From Dipteronia dyeriana (lineage: Eukaryota > Streptophyta > Magnoliopsida > Sapindales > Sapindaceae): a stretch of 64,000 nt of DNA. This document shows positions 35,755 through 47,040 of this stretch, piece after piece. The stretch lies in contig CM065298.1 of assembly GCA_032871835.1 (NCBI GenBank), positions 94,797,891 to 94,861,890 on the forward strand, given 5' to 3'. Every line of letters begins with the position of its first letter. Position 1 is the first letter of the stretch. The notes below the pieces were generated by a model. It did no database searches. It was not told the origin of the DNA and worked only from the letters and a program-made list of their open reading frames with translations. The translations under genes and the position numbers were made by a program.

Positions 35755-36753
35755 TTCAAACTATTTTACATCGGTGTTTTACATCGTTTTTTAGGTAATC
35801 AATTTTAAAAAAAACTTTTAAACATCGGTTTATAAAAAACTAATGTCTTAAATATTGCAATTTGAAATGACAACGGCTTTTAGTCAAATCAATATTAAAA
35901 AAAACGTTTAGACATCGGTTTATATAAAACTTATGCCTTAAATATTGCTGTTTGAAAAGATAACGGTTTTTGGACAAACATATATGGATTTATTTTACAA
36001 TAAGATATCAGTTTCCTTAAAACCGGTCTCTTAAATAAATTAAAAATTATTATTTTTATGGATACGTAAAATTTTAAATCTAATAAATTTTCTTTAAAAT
36101 CGTTTATTTAAAAAAAAATCAAAACAAAAAAATTAAAATTTATTTATGTTGTACCCTTTTGTATCATACTAAGAGATACGCTAATAATATAATTACCCAT
36201 ATAAATTAGGAATCCGAATCTTACATTTGCTCATTAAATTGTAAGATACATGTAGAGAAATATCTCACCTGTAGTAAGAGTAGTATTCCAAATCATGCTT
36301 ATTACATTTGATTTCACTAGTCTCATATGGTGTATTAGACTCATAACTCGACTATGTATGTTTTAAAAAATATAATTTTATTAAATTTTCCAAAAAATGT
36401 TTTTAAATATATGTATGTAGTGAAATTAGAATTTTGTTAATCACACACACACACATATATATGTATATATATATTACAATTGTTAACCAATCAAATCAAA
36501 CGGTAAAGGCTTACTATTTTGACTTTGAGGTTTCAAGTTTAATTCCTTATAATGACAACTGTCATTATATTATCAAGGGCGGGGTAGTGAGTGGTGGTTG
36601 CCGACGGATGACGGCCCATAAGCGTAGTTTTACGTCATCGGTTTTATATATAACCGATGTATTTTAAAATCGTTTACATCGGTTACAAAATTTTGAAAAA
36701 TCGATGTCTTCCATGTTAAATAACCGATGTCTTTGAACTTTTTTGTAGCAGTG
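35755..36753. mobile_element. CACTA (En/Spm-type) element end with subterminal repeats
   Basis: The right terminus, read inward on the minus strand, is CACTGCTACAAAAAAGTTC, the CACTA-type terminal motif. Subterminal ACATCGGTT / AACCGATGT repeats occur at both 35770-36010 and 36620-36730, as in CACTA elements. The left CACTA terminus was not found, and no transposase is present, so this is a truncated non-autonomous copy. Confidence 0.75.
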
Positions 36754-37174
36754 TATAATATTCTCCGATGTTTTGAAAATGTAAAATTAAAAAAGAAAAA
36801 TACGGGGAATAAAGTGTTGTAGAGTAAGAAATTGGTTATATAGTGTTTAGTTGATTTGTTTGATAAGTTGATTGGTAAAAGACTAACAGACCGTTTGATA
36901 TGAAGTAATGTTTATATGAAAATGAGAATGTTATAACATTTCCATGTTTGTTACTGGGCTTATTGTTTTGATTCCCAAGAAAGTGAATTTCATAGGAATA
37001 CCCTCCATTCGATTCTTATTGTGGGACCCGCACTCAGTAATAAAAAAACAAAAATAAAAGTCAATTCAAGTAAACTCGGTTCCAGATAATTACTCTCCAT
37101 CATATCATTCAGATTCAAATCCAAATGATACACAATCCAAACCATCATTATCATCAAACCTAAATCAAGATTAT

Positions 37175-37640
37175 CTAGTTTCTCTTTTTAAAGATCTCTA
37201 AAATCTGCGACATGGGCATGGTCGGTTTTGGGAGATTACCGTCGATGGTGGTGGTAGATTTCAAGATTCTACCATCTTTCCAACCCAATACGACTTTGTA
37301 GTAAGGTCCACTAACCATGGTGACGAGATCGCGAGTGGCGAGGATGCAGGAGACGGTGTTAGGGCAAGTAATGTCGATGCTGTTGAGGATGATTTCGTGG
37401 AAGAAGAGGCGGATTATGGCGGCAGTTGTGGTGGGTGTGGTGATTTACGTGTCATTAGTTGTGTCTCACATGTTGTCGTTGAATCTAGGGCATGATTTGG
37501 AGTAGTAGTTGAGGTTGTCTTAGTGAAGCACTTTTAAGCTTAAAACATGGTAAGAAATGATAAATCAGAGCAACAAAGAAGAGAGAGATGAGAGAGATTG
37601 AGAGGTGTTTAGTGAAGAAGAAGAAGACCACGATCTGGTT
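37175..37640 (-). pseudogene. Class III peroxidase, first-exon pseudogene
   Basis: Secreted plant heme peroxidase remnant. On the minus strand, a signal-peptide-like stretch (TKHLSISLISLFFVALIYH, about 37625-37565) is followed in a shifted frame by LNYYSKSCPRFND, then TTAAIIRLFFHE, the distal-histidine block, and, after loss of the intervening calcium-binding part, DITCPNTVSC-ILATRDLVTM, GPYYKVVLGWKDGR (usually GRRDGR) and NLPKPTMPMSQI, ending at EIFKKRN-stop. Two stops (in NDNM-DTTNDT-ITT), a frameshift, an internal deletion between FFHE and the CP-TVSC block, and absence of later exons including the proximal histidine make it non-functional. Wording is closest to the PER31/41-like group, from memory. 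Confidence 0.8.
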
Positions 37641-37648
37641 TTTAATTT

Positions 37649-37650
<2 letters not shown>

Positions 37651-37679
<29 letters not shown>
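37651..37679. repeat. Poly(T) run
   Basis: 29 uninterrupted T, following a shorter AT-rich stretch. It lies just upstream of the peroxidase remnant (minus strand); I see no reason to call it a retrogene tail, since it is at the 5' side. Confidence 0.95.
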
Positions 37680-37942
37680 GGAACTAGAAGAATTACAATA
37701 CATATTCTTTATGATGGCAGGAAGAGAAGTTCGTGAATACACCAATCTTAGCGACTCCTTTCGTAGAATCAACGAATCCTATTTTTTTCAAAATTGATTT
37801 TTTTTGCTGACAAGAAGTCGGGTAAAGGAAAAGACAAAATAGACGATGAAAATATCACTTTCCACTCTCCAACGAATGGTTCCCAAGTCCCTTTTTCAAT
37901 TTTATAAATATAAAAACATCTTTCACACAACCATTTTTTAAT

Positions 37943-39451
37943 AAGGTATTATTGATTTAGTTTCTATGTTTTTTTTATTTGTTTTTTTTTATTTACTTAT
38001 TCAATTTTCATACGATTGGATTCTATATGTTTTAAAATCACTCATTTTGATCCTTTTGATAAGAATTTTTCACAGAAAAAGAATTTGATCATTTTACCCT
38101 TAACTGAAATCAAATGACCATTTCACCCTTTAATTTTTTCAATTTTACAATTTAACTTTAAATATTAAAATATTAAATGATAAATATTTATAGAAATGGC
38201 TAAAAAAAATTAATATAGATACAAAAAAAATGGGTTTTTTTTTCTTCTTGAATCTGGAAATAAAACCCACCTTAAATTCATCACACAAATCACCCACCAT
38301 CAACAAACCACCACACCACATCTTCATCCCATAAAACCCAAACCCAGCAAATCATACAATTAAATTTAAGATTTTTTTTATTAGGTGTAGATCCAGATAG
38401 GATCTCCACCTAATAAAAATAATAATTGAAATTTAAAATAATATAGATCATCTTCTGTTGATCTCCAAAACAAATTCACTAAAATTCAAACACGATCTTC
38501 AACAAAAATGAAACCCAACCACTGATTCAATCTCTCTCTCTCTTTAATGATCTCCATCTGATGATCTCGGTGAAACCCAAACACCAAAAATGAAACCCAC
38601 TGATGATATCCATCTCGCTCTCTCTCTTTCTCTCTTTCTCGCTCTCTCTCATTATCCCTGTCTTTCTCAACCTCTCTTTCTTTCTTTCTTTCTTTCTTTC
38701 TCGATCTCTCTCTCCATTCAACAAAAATGAAACCCAAAAGAAGCTTCTTGATTCTGTCTCTCCATCTAACGGCGACCGCCGCGAACCTAGTCGTTCCTCC
38801 CATCATCAAATTGAACCCAGCTGTTGGTGTTTGATTCACACCATCCATCGATCTAGGAGCCGAGGAGATCGTCGATCGATCTAGGAGCTGAGGAGATCGT
38901 CGATCAATCTGGGGAGCAGAGGAGATTGTCGATCTAGGAGCCGCAACGTCGATCAGGTAATGGTGGTCCGGTGGTGATGATGAAGGACTGTAGATCCGGT
39001 GGTGATGGTGGTCCGATATTGATTGGTGGTGGTGTCTTGATTATGTATTTGGTTTGTGGAGAATAGAGATGTTTGATAATGGTTCTCAGGAAGATTTGGT
39101 GAGTTGGATGATGTTTGATGATAGTTCTTAGAAAGATTAGATTTGATTTGATTTGATTTTGTTTTGGTTGTTTTTATTTTTTGAATGAATGGTTTTTTTA
39201 TTTATGAAATGTTTTTTTCATTATTTATCATATTTAAATTTCTATTTATAATATTAATTTTATTAGTATTACATAAATATTTGGAAATGACCAAAATATC
39301 CCGCTTTCCGTTAGTTCAGACTAACGTTTGACTTACAGAAGGACCAAAATGAGTGATTTTGAAAAATATGGGGTCCAATCATGTGAAAATCGAATAAGTG
39401 AGTAAAAAAAAACAAACGAAAAAAACATAGGGACTAAATCAATAATACCCC
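37943..39451. mobile_element. Mutator-like non-autonomous element 1 (family 1)
   Basis: 1509 bp bounded by long inverted repeats of about 110 bp, outermost AAGGTATTATTGATTTAG on the left and the complement of CTAAATCAATAATACCCC on the right. Flanked by a perfect duplication ATTTTTTAAT (37933-37942 and 39452-39461; 9-10 bp), the mark of Mutator-like elements. The interior holds a (CT)n tract (38532-38710), GC-richer sequence, and a 28-bp tandem repeat GATCTAGGAGCcGAGGAGAT (38848-38950). No transposase. Open frames over the CT tract are low complexity. Confidence 0.9.
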
Positions 39452-40465
39452 ATTTTTTAATACACAATTTTAAAAGAAAACGACACCATATCTTGTAGGG
39501 ATATTATTGATGTAGTCCCTATGTTTTTTGGATTTGTCTATTTTTTACTCACTTATCCATTTTTCACTGGATCGAACCTTATGTTTTCAAAACCATTCAA
39601 TTTCGTCCTTCTGTGCGTCAAATGAAACGGTTCTAAGGGTTTTTTTTATCTTTTAACAATAATATTCCACGTGTCAACATATATATATATATATATATAT
39701 ATAATAAAAATTAAACTAATATATAAATACAAATTAAAAAATTATACACAAAGATCAAACTAAAAGATTATAAAAAATAATGAAAAAATAAATTAAAAAA
39801 TAAAAACCAGTAACTCATAAACTTAGCATTTTTCTCTTTTTCTTTCTCTCTAAACACAAAATCGTATCAATTCATTTCTTCTTCAATTCAAGAGTCCACC
39901 CCTCTTACGATCTCGATCTGATCCTGATGATTAGGTTCGTGTCTCAATCTCATCTTTCTCTCTCTCGATCTCGAATTCTCGATCACTCGATGGCTGATTC
40001 GTGGGTTTGTGAGGCTGGATTCGTAGGGTCGGGTTGCTAGTAGTGGTTCTGGGTTTGGTGGTCAATGGGTTTGCTTTTGGATATGATGACTATTTGGATT
40101 TCAGGTGGTTCTAGGTTCGATTTGGTGGTAAGCCAAATTTTATTTTCGGTGGTGGTTATGGGTTCGATTTGGTGGTGGAGGTGTGATTTGGTTTTGGGGT
40201 TTGTGATGATTGCGGTCTGGTTCGGTTCCAAGTCTTGTGGTGGTGTTGGTGGTGTTGGTGGTGGTAATGGTGGTGTTGGTGGTGGTAATGGTGGTCAGAA
40301 TATAGGTTTGGTTGTGTGGGTGATGTTGGAGTGGTGGTGGCTGGAAATCGGTTCTTCATTGATGAATAGATGATGGTGTTGATGGTGATTTTAGATGGTT
40401 TTGGTATTGATAATGTTTTGACGGCGGTTTGATGGTTTTGTTGATGGTTTGGGTAGACAAACACT

Positions 40466-40466
40466 A

Positions 40467-40492
<26 letters not shown>
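40466..40492. repeat. (GT)n microsatellite
   Basis: About 13 GT dinucleotides inside Mutator-like element 2. Confidence 0.9.
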
Positions 40493-40497
<5 letters not shown>

Positions 40498-41190
40498 CTC
40501 GTGACTGTTCATTTCTCGTGTAAAGGATTTACAAAACCAAAATTCCCTCTCATTGCTTCACTTTCTTTAGCTCAGGCTCTCAATTCTTATTAAGTTTTGT
40601 TTCTGGAGTCATTTTCTTGTTTGTTTCCTCGGTTCATGTTATGTACAATTAAGTAATCTTATCTTTGAACAAAGTAATCAATTAAGTAATTTGGTTATCT
40701 GGTATGGTTTGAGATTGGGTTGTTGTTTGAGGTTGATGATGATAAACTGTGATGGATTTTTGGTGTTTGAGGATGAATTTTACTAAAATGAAGATTTTTT
40801 TTTCTGATGATAAACTAGGGATTGATTTCTGCAATTTGATGTTAATCTGCAAGTGTAATTTTTGTTTAATTTTTTTTTTACTTAGTGGATATCTAGATCC
40901 CCACCGTCCATCATCTAAAATAGGCGGTGGGTATTGAATATGGGTCTCCAACTTTTTTTTCCTTCTTTATTGTAAATTTTATTTTATTTTATTTTATTTT
41001 TAAAATAAAATAAATGTCTAAGGGTAAAATAGTCATTTAACATTTTTATGACCGTTGACCATTAAAAATATGGTCATATGGACTAAAATGAGTGGTTTTG
41101 AAAATTATAGGTCCAAAACAGTGAAAATTGGATAAGTGAGTAAAAAAAAATAATTCAAAAAAAATATAAGGACTAAATCAATAATACCCC

Positions 41191-41802
41191 TAGGAATGGC
41201 AACGTGTCGGTTCGGGTGGATTTTGTATAATCCAAACCCTCATCCGCGAAAATTTTCCTCACCCACTCCAGTCCGTGAACCCGCTTACCCCTCGAACCCG
41301 CTTAGGTAAGCGGGTTTGCGGACGGGTTTGAACCTGTGGGTTATGGTTGTACCCATACCCTCACCCATGAACCCGCGAAACAATGTGGGTTCACGAGTGG
41401 ATGTTTCACCCGTGGGATACCCACGAACCGGTAACCCACTAACCCGCGAACCCGCGATTTGTCATTTGTAAATTTCCACATATAATCCCCTATTGGATAC
41501 TTAAATGAATTAAATTTCCATTTCTAATTCCCTACTTGATACATTACAAAACAATAATAACCATAAAAGTAAAACGATAAAAAATAATTCAAATGTCTAT
41601 GTATATTTATATATAAGTATTTTATTTATACGGGTTCGCGAGTGCGACCCGCGGGTTCATTTGTTCAACCCGCACTCACCCACGAACCCACCTGATTTTT
41701 CATTTAACGGGTTCGCGGGTCATAAATTCACCATCCACACCCGACCCTACAGGGTCGGGTTCGGACGAGTGCCCGCGGGTGCGGGTCAAATTGTCATCCC
41801 TA
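41191..41802. mobile_element. Non-autonomous hAT element nested in Mutator-like element 2
   Basis: 612 bp. Ends TAGGAATGGCAACGTGTCGG and complement of CAAATTGTCATCCCTA; flanked by the perfect 8-bp duplication AATACCCC (41183-41190, 41803-41810). Unlike the host element it is GC-rich with many ACCCGCGAACCC / GCGGGTTCG subterminal motifs. Encodes nothing. TAGGGATGRCAA ends with ACCCGC repeats are a common plant hAT MITE style. Confidence 0.93.
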
Positions 41803-41819
41803 AATACCCCTATCTTGTA

Positions 41820-44800
41820 TGATAAATCTTTTTTTAAAAAGAAAATAAATATTGTAATCCTATTTTTTTATGTAATTATGAAAAAATGATTATTAATAAT
41901 AAAAAAAGATTCTCATGTATAACCAAACATAGTTATCTAATATTTTTAGGAATCTGATACAATATTTCTATGCACAACCAAACACAGGTATTTAGATTAC
42001 CCGGGAATCACATTACTATGTTTAACGTTTCTAGAAATCGTATTATTTTGATTACCCTATACCAAATGACCCATAAAAGTAATAAATAAGGTTAAAAAAT
42101 TGTGATATAGTTATGAGCGAGGGTATTTTGAAAAAAATAGTGCAATTTTACAATTAATTTTGGTTTTAGGACGCATTTGCATTGTCCCCTTAAAATAGGG
42201 TATCCCTTTTTCTATTTAAAGATGTACAATATTACGTTAATAGGGCAGTTTTTTTTTGTTGAATAAAATTTCCGAGAGTTTTCCTTTGTTTATGAATTAA
42301 CTATTTTTTATACATGTTATTTTGGTATTCATGTACGAATCAACATATTAATAGAAGATTTCAAACCATTTTCGGTATTCTCAAAAATCAATAGAATTAG
42401 TTTTCAATAATCTTTAGAATGAACGGAATCTAAATATTTATACTCCTATTTATTAAATTTTATGTTTTTTGATTTTTCTTCTGCGTCATATCCTCGTGCT
42501 ATCCCTAACATTTTGCAAAGCTACATATTTTAGGGAGAATTTCAAAAACTTTCCAAGGTTTGTTTAAATTCCAAAATTATACAGTTTTTTTTCTTTCTTT
42601 ATTTGGATAAAAAAAAATAAAAATTATACATAAAGTTTCAGAATTAGGTAAATTCATATTTATGAATTCCTTTTTACTCCGTTTGTATTTGAGGACTCAA
42701 GTCTTATTATACGTATTTACTAATGTGTAAGAAGATTTCTTCTGATAATTCATAACACATATATAGTATTTGATCTCCGTAAACTCCCAATAGAACACTG
42801 TTATATCATTTTCGATTCAAATTTCAAGAAAAATAATTCCATGAGTTCAAGTTTTTTTTTTTGGCAATGGAAAGAATCTTGACTAGTTGACTAACCCCTA
42901 ATCTCTTTTTCTTTTTCTTTCTCTGTAATCCCTGAGTCAGGATCTGACAGATATGGGGAGAGTGGGAGACCAATTTCTAAAGTTCAAGCCCAAATAAGGC
43001 TCCCCAACCCCACAAGTCATCTCGTACACACTTTATGATTTTAAATCATAAATAAACGATGAGATAAAATTTATAATACCAATATTAGACCCATGTTTAT
43101 TTGCTTTGAATTCTACTATTAGTCTACTACCCAGTTACTTGGCCACTTGGGTCTTGGTAAACTTGGTAATTCAATCAACCTCTATTTTTTTTATAAAAAT
43201 ATTATATAAATTTAGAAATGACTTAACGTAAATGTAAGGGGTTTACTATCTAACTAATTTTATCTCCTCATTCAATCCACTGCTAATTAATTGGTAACAA
43301 AATTACAATTATGAATTGCTTTTGTTATAATTATTATTGGAAGATATATATGAGTCCCACGTCACTAGCTATCACTCTTTTATATTAAAAAAAAAAGAAC
43401 TTTGAATATTTGTTTGTCGATAATGTCTATTAAATTATTGAACATTAATACTAATCAATCCAAAAAATTATATCTGGATGACCGGATCATCTTCTTATCT
43501 TAACTATTCTCAACTCTATAATATATTGTTACATATCTAATATGGCACATCAATAATCTAGATTATTTTTATTAATTTTTATGTTTTTACTCTATCAAAA
43601 GATATAATTAATCATGATTATAGAATTAGACGAGGATAATATAGGAAGTGATCTAAATCCTATAAAAAAATCCAAAAACTAACTTAAACGATATAATAAG
43701 TCATTTTTTCATTGATAATATCATTTCATGATTTATGCGGTAAAAATAACTCATTTATCACATTATTTGATTAAATTTTAGATTAATTATTTAATTATAT
43801 AGGTTATATGGAATTACTCATAATTGGATTAGAGGATTACATTATTTAGGTTTGTTCATACTGGAGCATGGATGTCATGGAGAAGAGAAAATCTCCGGTG
43901 TAGTGAGTGAATCAGTTGACGTTGACATAATTGAATGAGAGAGAAATGAGAAAAGTAAGCGGGAGAAAGACTAAAAAGTAATATAAAAAGATGACAGGTC
44001 AACATATTAGTGGTCTGAAAATTTCTCCATGGAGAATATTACTCTCATCCTTATTTTGCACGATGAATAATAATCCCCTAGAAATTAAAAAAAAAAAATT
44101 CACAAGTGAACAAAACCGGAAAGAAAAAAAAAAGAAAAATCAAATCAAATTAAGAAAGAACAATGGAATAAACATTATTTATGTTATTTTTTTTAAAAAA
44201 AAAAAACACTATGATTTATGTTTAATATATCACCTGCAATGCGGTTAATAAATTATTATGCTGAATGACCACGCTTTTTTAATTCTGCATTTTTTTTAAA
44301 TGTGAATCATACATCTAAAATAGTAAAATGATTCATAAATCATGATAAACCCATAATATGATCCCAGTGAGCTCCGCTTAGATATCACCAACATTGTCGA
44401 TTAAACTATATTGAAAGAGATTCTAGGCTGAACCCATTGGGCCAGTGGTGGCAAGTTGGCAATCAGATCGGACAATATGAGCCTCACTACTGCACGTGAT
44501 GTTATATAGCTTTGATCGATCGTTTAAACTAAGCACCAATAATAGTCTAATAAAACTCATTGTCGATGATATATTATTGCGCATCCTATATATATTTTCC
44601 AAACCAAGCAAGACTGAAATAATGGATTGTTATGCAGACATGTATACACTTGATTTTCGTTGCCTTACAAATTATATCGTAATTAATGTCATAATGTGCA
44701 TACATTCATCAAGTTTATAACTTGATATAAAATTATTATGCAAAAACATACAAATGTTTGATGAAACATGTTACATGGGTGGGTTTAGTTCATTTGGCTG

Positions 44801-44954
44801 AATCGGTTATTTCAATGAGTTAAGTTAGTCGTTTCACTTTCAGACAAACACCACATATGGCGGTGAACGTGAGAAATAATGGCTTGGAATGAACATTTAA
44901 TTTTCACCATCAACCTCTACATCACACTCTTTTAGTACAATACTATAATATCAT
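41820..44954. other. Intergenic region without recognisable gene
   Basis: AT-rich with many homopolymer runs. A MITE-like stretch (ATGTATAACCAAACATAG... to ATACCAAATGACCC, about 41900-42075) and a segment inverted relative to 34785-34860 (42120-42230) open it. The rest, including 42480-44950, shows no gene, tRNA or terminal repeat I can support. Confidence 0.45.
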
Positions 44955-45075
44955 TAGAGGTGTCAAATGGTTCCGGCAATCCGAGCTTGGCCTGCCTCAT
45001 ACAGTCATACAAACCCTAACCCATCTCAAGCTTGACATGTGCCATACATCAGCCCAGTCCAAGCCTAGGTCTAAA
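44955..45075 (+). mobile_element. hAT end-like fragment
   Basis: TAGAGGTGTCAAATGGTTCCGG resembles the 5' end of hAT elements (compare TAGGGGTGTCAATACGGG at 49271), followed by C-rich text with CCCATCTCAAGC and CAGCCCAGTCC. No partner end or 8-bp duplication was found. Confidence 0.45.
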
Positions 45076-45176
45076 ATTGATTATTGATTGCCATCCGCCG
45101 TCCAATCCCAATAATTGGAGAGCTAGACCTGAGTTCATATGGTTGTGGGTAATAGCTTGGAGCCTTGGTGGTAACC

Positions 45177-45498
45177 TGATATGACAGAATTTGGGAAGAA
45201 GAGGAAAAGAAGCATAAAGAATAACAGAGGGAGATATTTTGGGTTTAACTGAGCATAATCTTTATTAATCGGTTCAATCTTACAAATAGGTATTTGAAGA
45301 ATAGTTATAAACTAAGAGATAGAATTACAATATATAATAATCATCCTCAACCTAACAAATAATCATCCTCAGCCTAACAAGAGTCCTAAATAAATTATTA
45401 TTCTCCTCACTAATTCAAACACAAACAAAAATCAATCCACCAAACTTATGTACCAATACCAATGGCTTGCATGTGTGTGCCTGGATAAGGACATATCA
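45177..45498 (-). repeat. 3' LTR of the miniature chromovirus
   Basis: 322 bp; about 25 bp shorter than the 5' LTR through small indels such as the absence of AAGATAAAGAGGAAACATAG-type sequence found at 46300-46330. Confidence 0.93.
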
Positions 45499-46149
45499 TT
45501 CCACCCCTCTCAAATTATCCATATCCGTAAGGATAAAGTTGAGATAAGTTTGTAAGATACGCCACTCATTTTCTGATATTGCATCTTCTCGTGGCACCCC
45601 ATTCCATTTCACAATAATTTTCGACTTGGGCCGATATTTTCCCTTTTGAGTTATATATTCCTTTGTTCTTCAATTTGTCAACAACTCGAATGGTCTGAGG
45701 GTGGTTGGTTCCGGCCATAGCATGGAAGGAAATTTTCGGGATCCGTTATGTGAAAGTTGATTTGCTAGGAAATTCTTCGGATGTGGCAGAAAAATATGGT
45801 ACACCTTTTTCGCTCTTTTCACAAGTCTCTCGACCTGTAATCCGACGGAACAAATCCTGTATAGTATTAGAAGACGGGGTTGATTTTTGGTTGTGTGGAG
45901 AACCAAGTGGAACAACGGTGGTGGAGCAGAAAGTGTTGGATTGGTTAAGGGGTTGTGTGGATTCTCTTGGAGCGAAGGGATTGATTTTGGTTTCAGATGT
46001 GCTGCGAGAGAGGCACATGGCTTGGAGTCCTGTCATGATAGTTTTGATGGTAGAATGTATTGGTCAAATCTGGACTCATGACGAGCCAGAATTTTGTAAA
46101 CTCCGTTACGGAACTCGGTATCCATGAATCGAACGACTCTGATACCACT
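45499..46149 (-). pseudogene. Fused gag start and integrase C-terminus of the miniature chromovirus
   Basis: Read on the minus strand, an ATG soon after the primer binding site gives MDTEFRNGVYKILARHES, the start of a chromovirus Gag, then a stop and a proline-rich stretch in changing frames (46036-45746). Without any protease, reverse transcriptase or integrase core it passes into KVYHIFLPHPKNF, MLWPEPTTLRPFELL and KIIVKWNGVPREDAISENEW...DMDNLRGVE (about 45625-45505), which is the C-terminal integrase/chromo-type tail that usually reads VLVKWKGLP-EEATWE. So roughly 4 kb of gag-pol is missing. It cannot encode working proteins. Confidence 0.8.
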
Positions 46150-46495
46150 TGATATGATAGAATTTGGGAAGAATAGGAAAAGATGCAGAAAAGAATAATA
46201 GAGGGAAATATTTTGGGTTTAATTCATCATAATCTTTATTAATCGGTTCAATCCTATAAATAGGTATTTGAACAATAGCTGTAACTAAGAAATAGAATTA
46301 CAATTATAAGATAAAGAGGAAACATAGTTATCCTTAACCTAACAAATAATCATCCTCAGCCTAACAAGAGTCCTAACTAAATTATTATTCTCCTCACTAA
46401 TTCAAAAACAAACTAAAGATCAATCCGCCAAACTTATGTACCAATACCAACGGCTTGCATGGTTTGCATGCGTGTGCCCAGATGAGCACATATCA
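46150..46495 (-). repeat. 5' LTR of the miniature chromovirus
   Basis: 346 bp with TG...CA ends. A CCTATAAATAGG segment (46252-46263), palindromic enough to look similar on either strand, could be the TATA box. Confidence 0.93.
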
Positions 46496-46500
46496 TAACC

Positions 46501-46677
46501 ACACCTAGCTCTCAACAAAGTTGATGTTCGAAATTCGAATCGAAATTCGAATCTTCTACCCCAACTTAAAAAAAGGTAAAAAGGCACTTATTCTGTCTTA
46601 TAATATCTTGGGTTTGAATCGTCATATATTAAAAAAAAAACTTGTTTAATTGAAGATTTCTATGTCACAAAATAAAC

Positions 46678-46738
<61 letters not shown>

Positions 46739-47040
46739 TATGTCAGTATCGTTTTGAATTTTGTAAAACCAGGGCCTTTAATATTTTTTATAGGTAGATG
46801 CATATGTCTTTCATAATTATTATTATTATTATTATTTTGAAGTAATCAGACATATGAAACTTGTATGTTCATCTTATATTATTTTCTAAAAAAAAACGTG
46901 GCATGTACACTATAATAAATATAGTTCATCTTGAACATCATCTCTTAGTAGAGGTGGTAGGATACCTTCCTATTGGGTATGACTCGAATTTTCAATGATT
47001 ATCAAACGGGATTCAACCAATACAGAGACTTCCTAGAAAC
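46501..47040. other. AT-rich non-coding spacer with (AT)n
   Basis: Holds (AC)n then an (AT)n tract at 46691-46734 and a short (ATT)n at about 46818-46836. No gene is seen. Confidence 0.6.

Larger units (their letters stand above)
39498..41810. mobile_element. Mutator-like non-autonomous element 2 (family 1)
   Basis: Same terminal repeats as element 1: GGGATATTATTGATGTAGTC on the left, complement of GGACTAAATCAATAATACCC on the right. Flanked by the perfect 9-bp duplication TATCTTGTA (39489-39497 and 41811-41819). The right end is split by a 612-bp hAT element and its 8-bp duplication. Without that it is about 1.7 kb. The interior again has CT-rich DNA (39832-39990), a GATCTCGATC stretch, TGGTGGT runs and a (GT)n tract; no transposase. 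Confidence 0.9.
45177..46495 (-). mobile_element. Internally deleted Ty3/gypsy chromovirus, 1.3 kb, with LTRs and TSD
   Basis: A complete but miniature LTR element in minus orientation. LTRs at 46150-46495 (5') and 45177-45498 (3') both read TGATATGT...ATCATATCA. The 5-bp target duplication TAACC is perfect (45172-45176 and 46496-46500). Next to the 5' LTR is TGGTATCAGAGTCG (46134-46147 on the minus strand), a tRNA-Met type primer binding site, and before the 3' LTR lies the purine tract GAGAGGGGTGGAA (45499-45511). All replication signals are therefore present while almost all coding DNA is gone. Confidence 0.95.

Noticed and set aside
40065..40464. 102-codon frames on both strands (GGVGGVGGGNGG; HHQHHHYHHQHH)
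   Set aside because: Translations of TGGTGG trinucleotide runs inside Mutator-like element 2.
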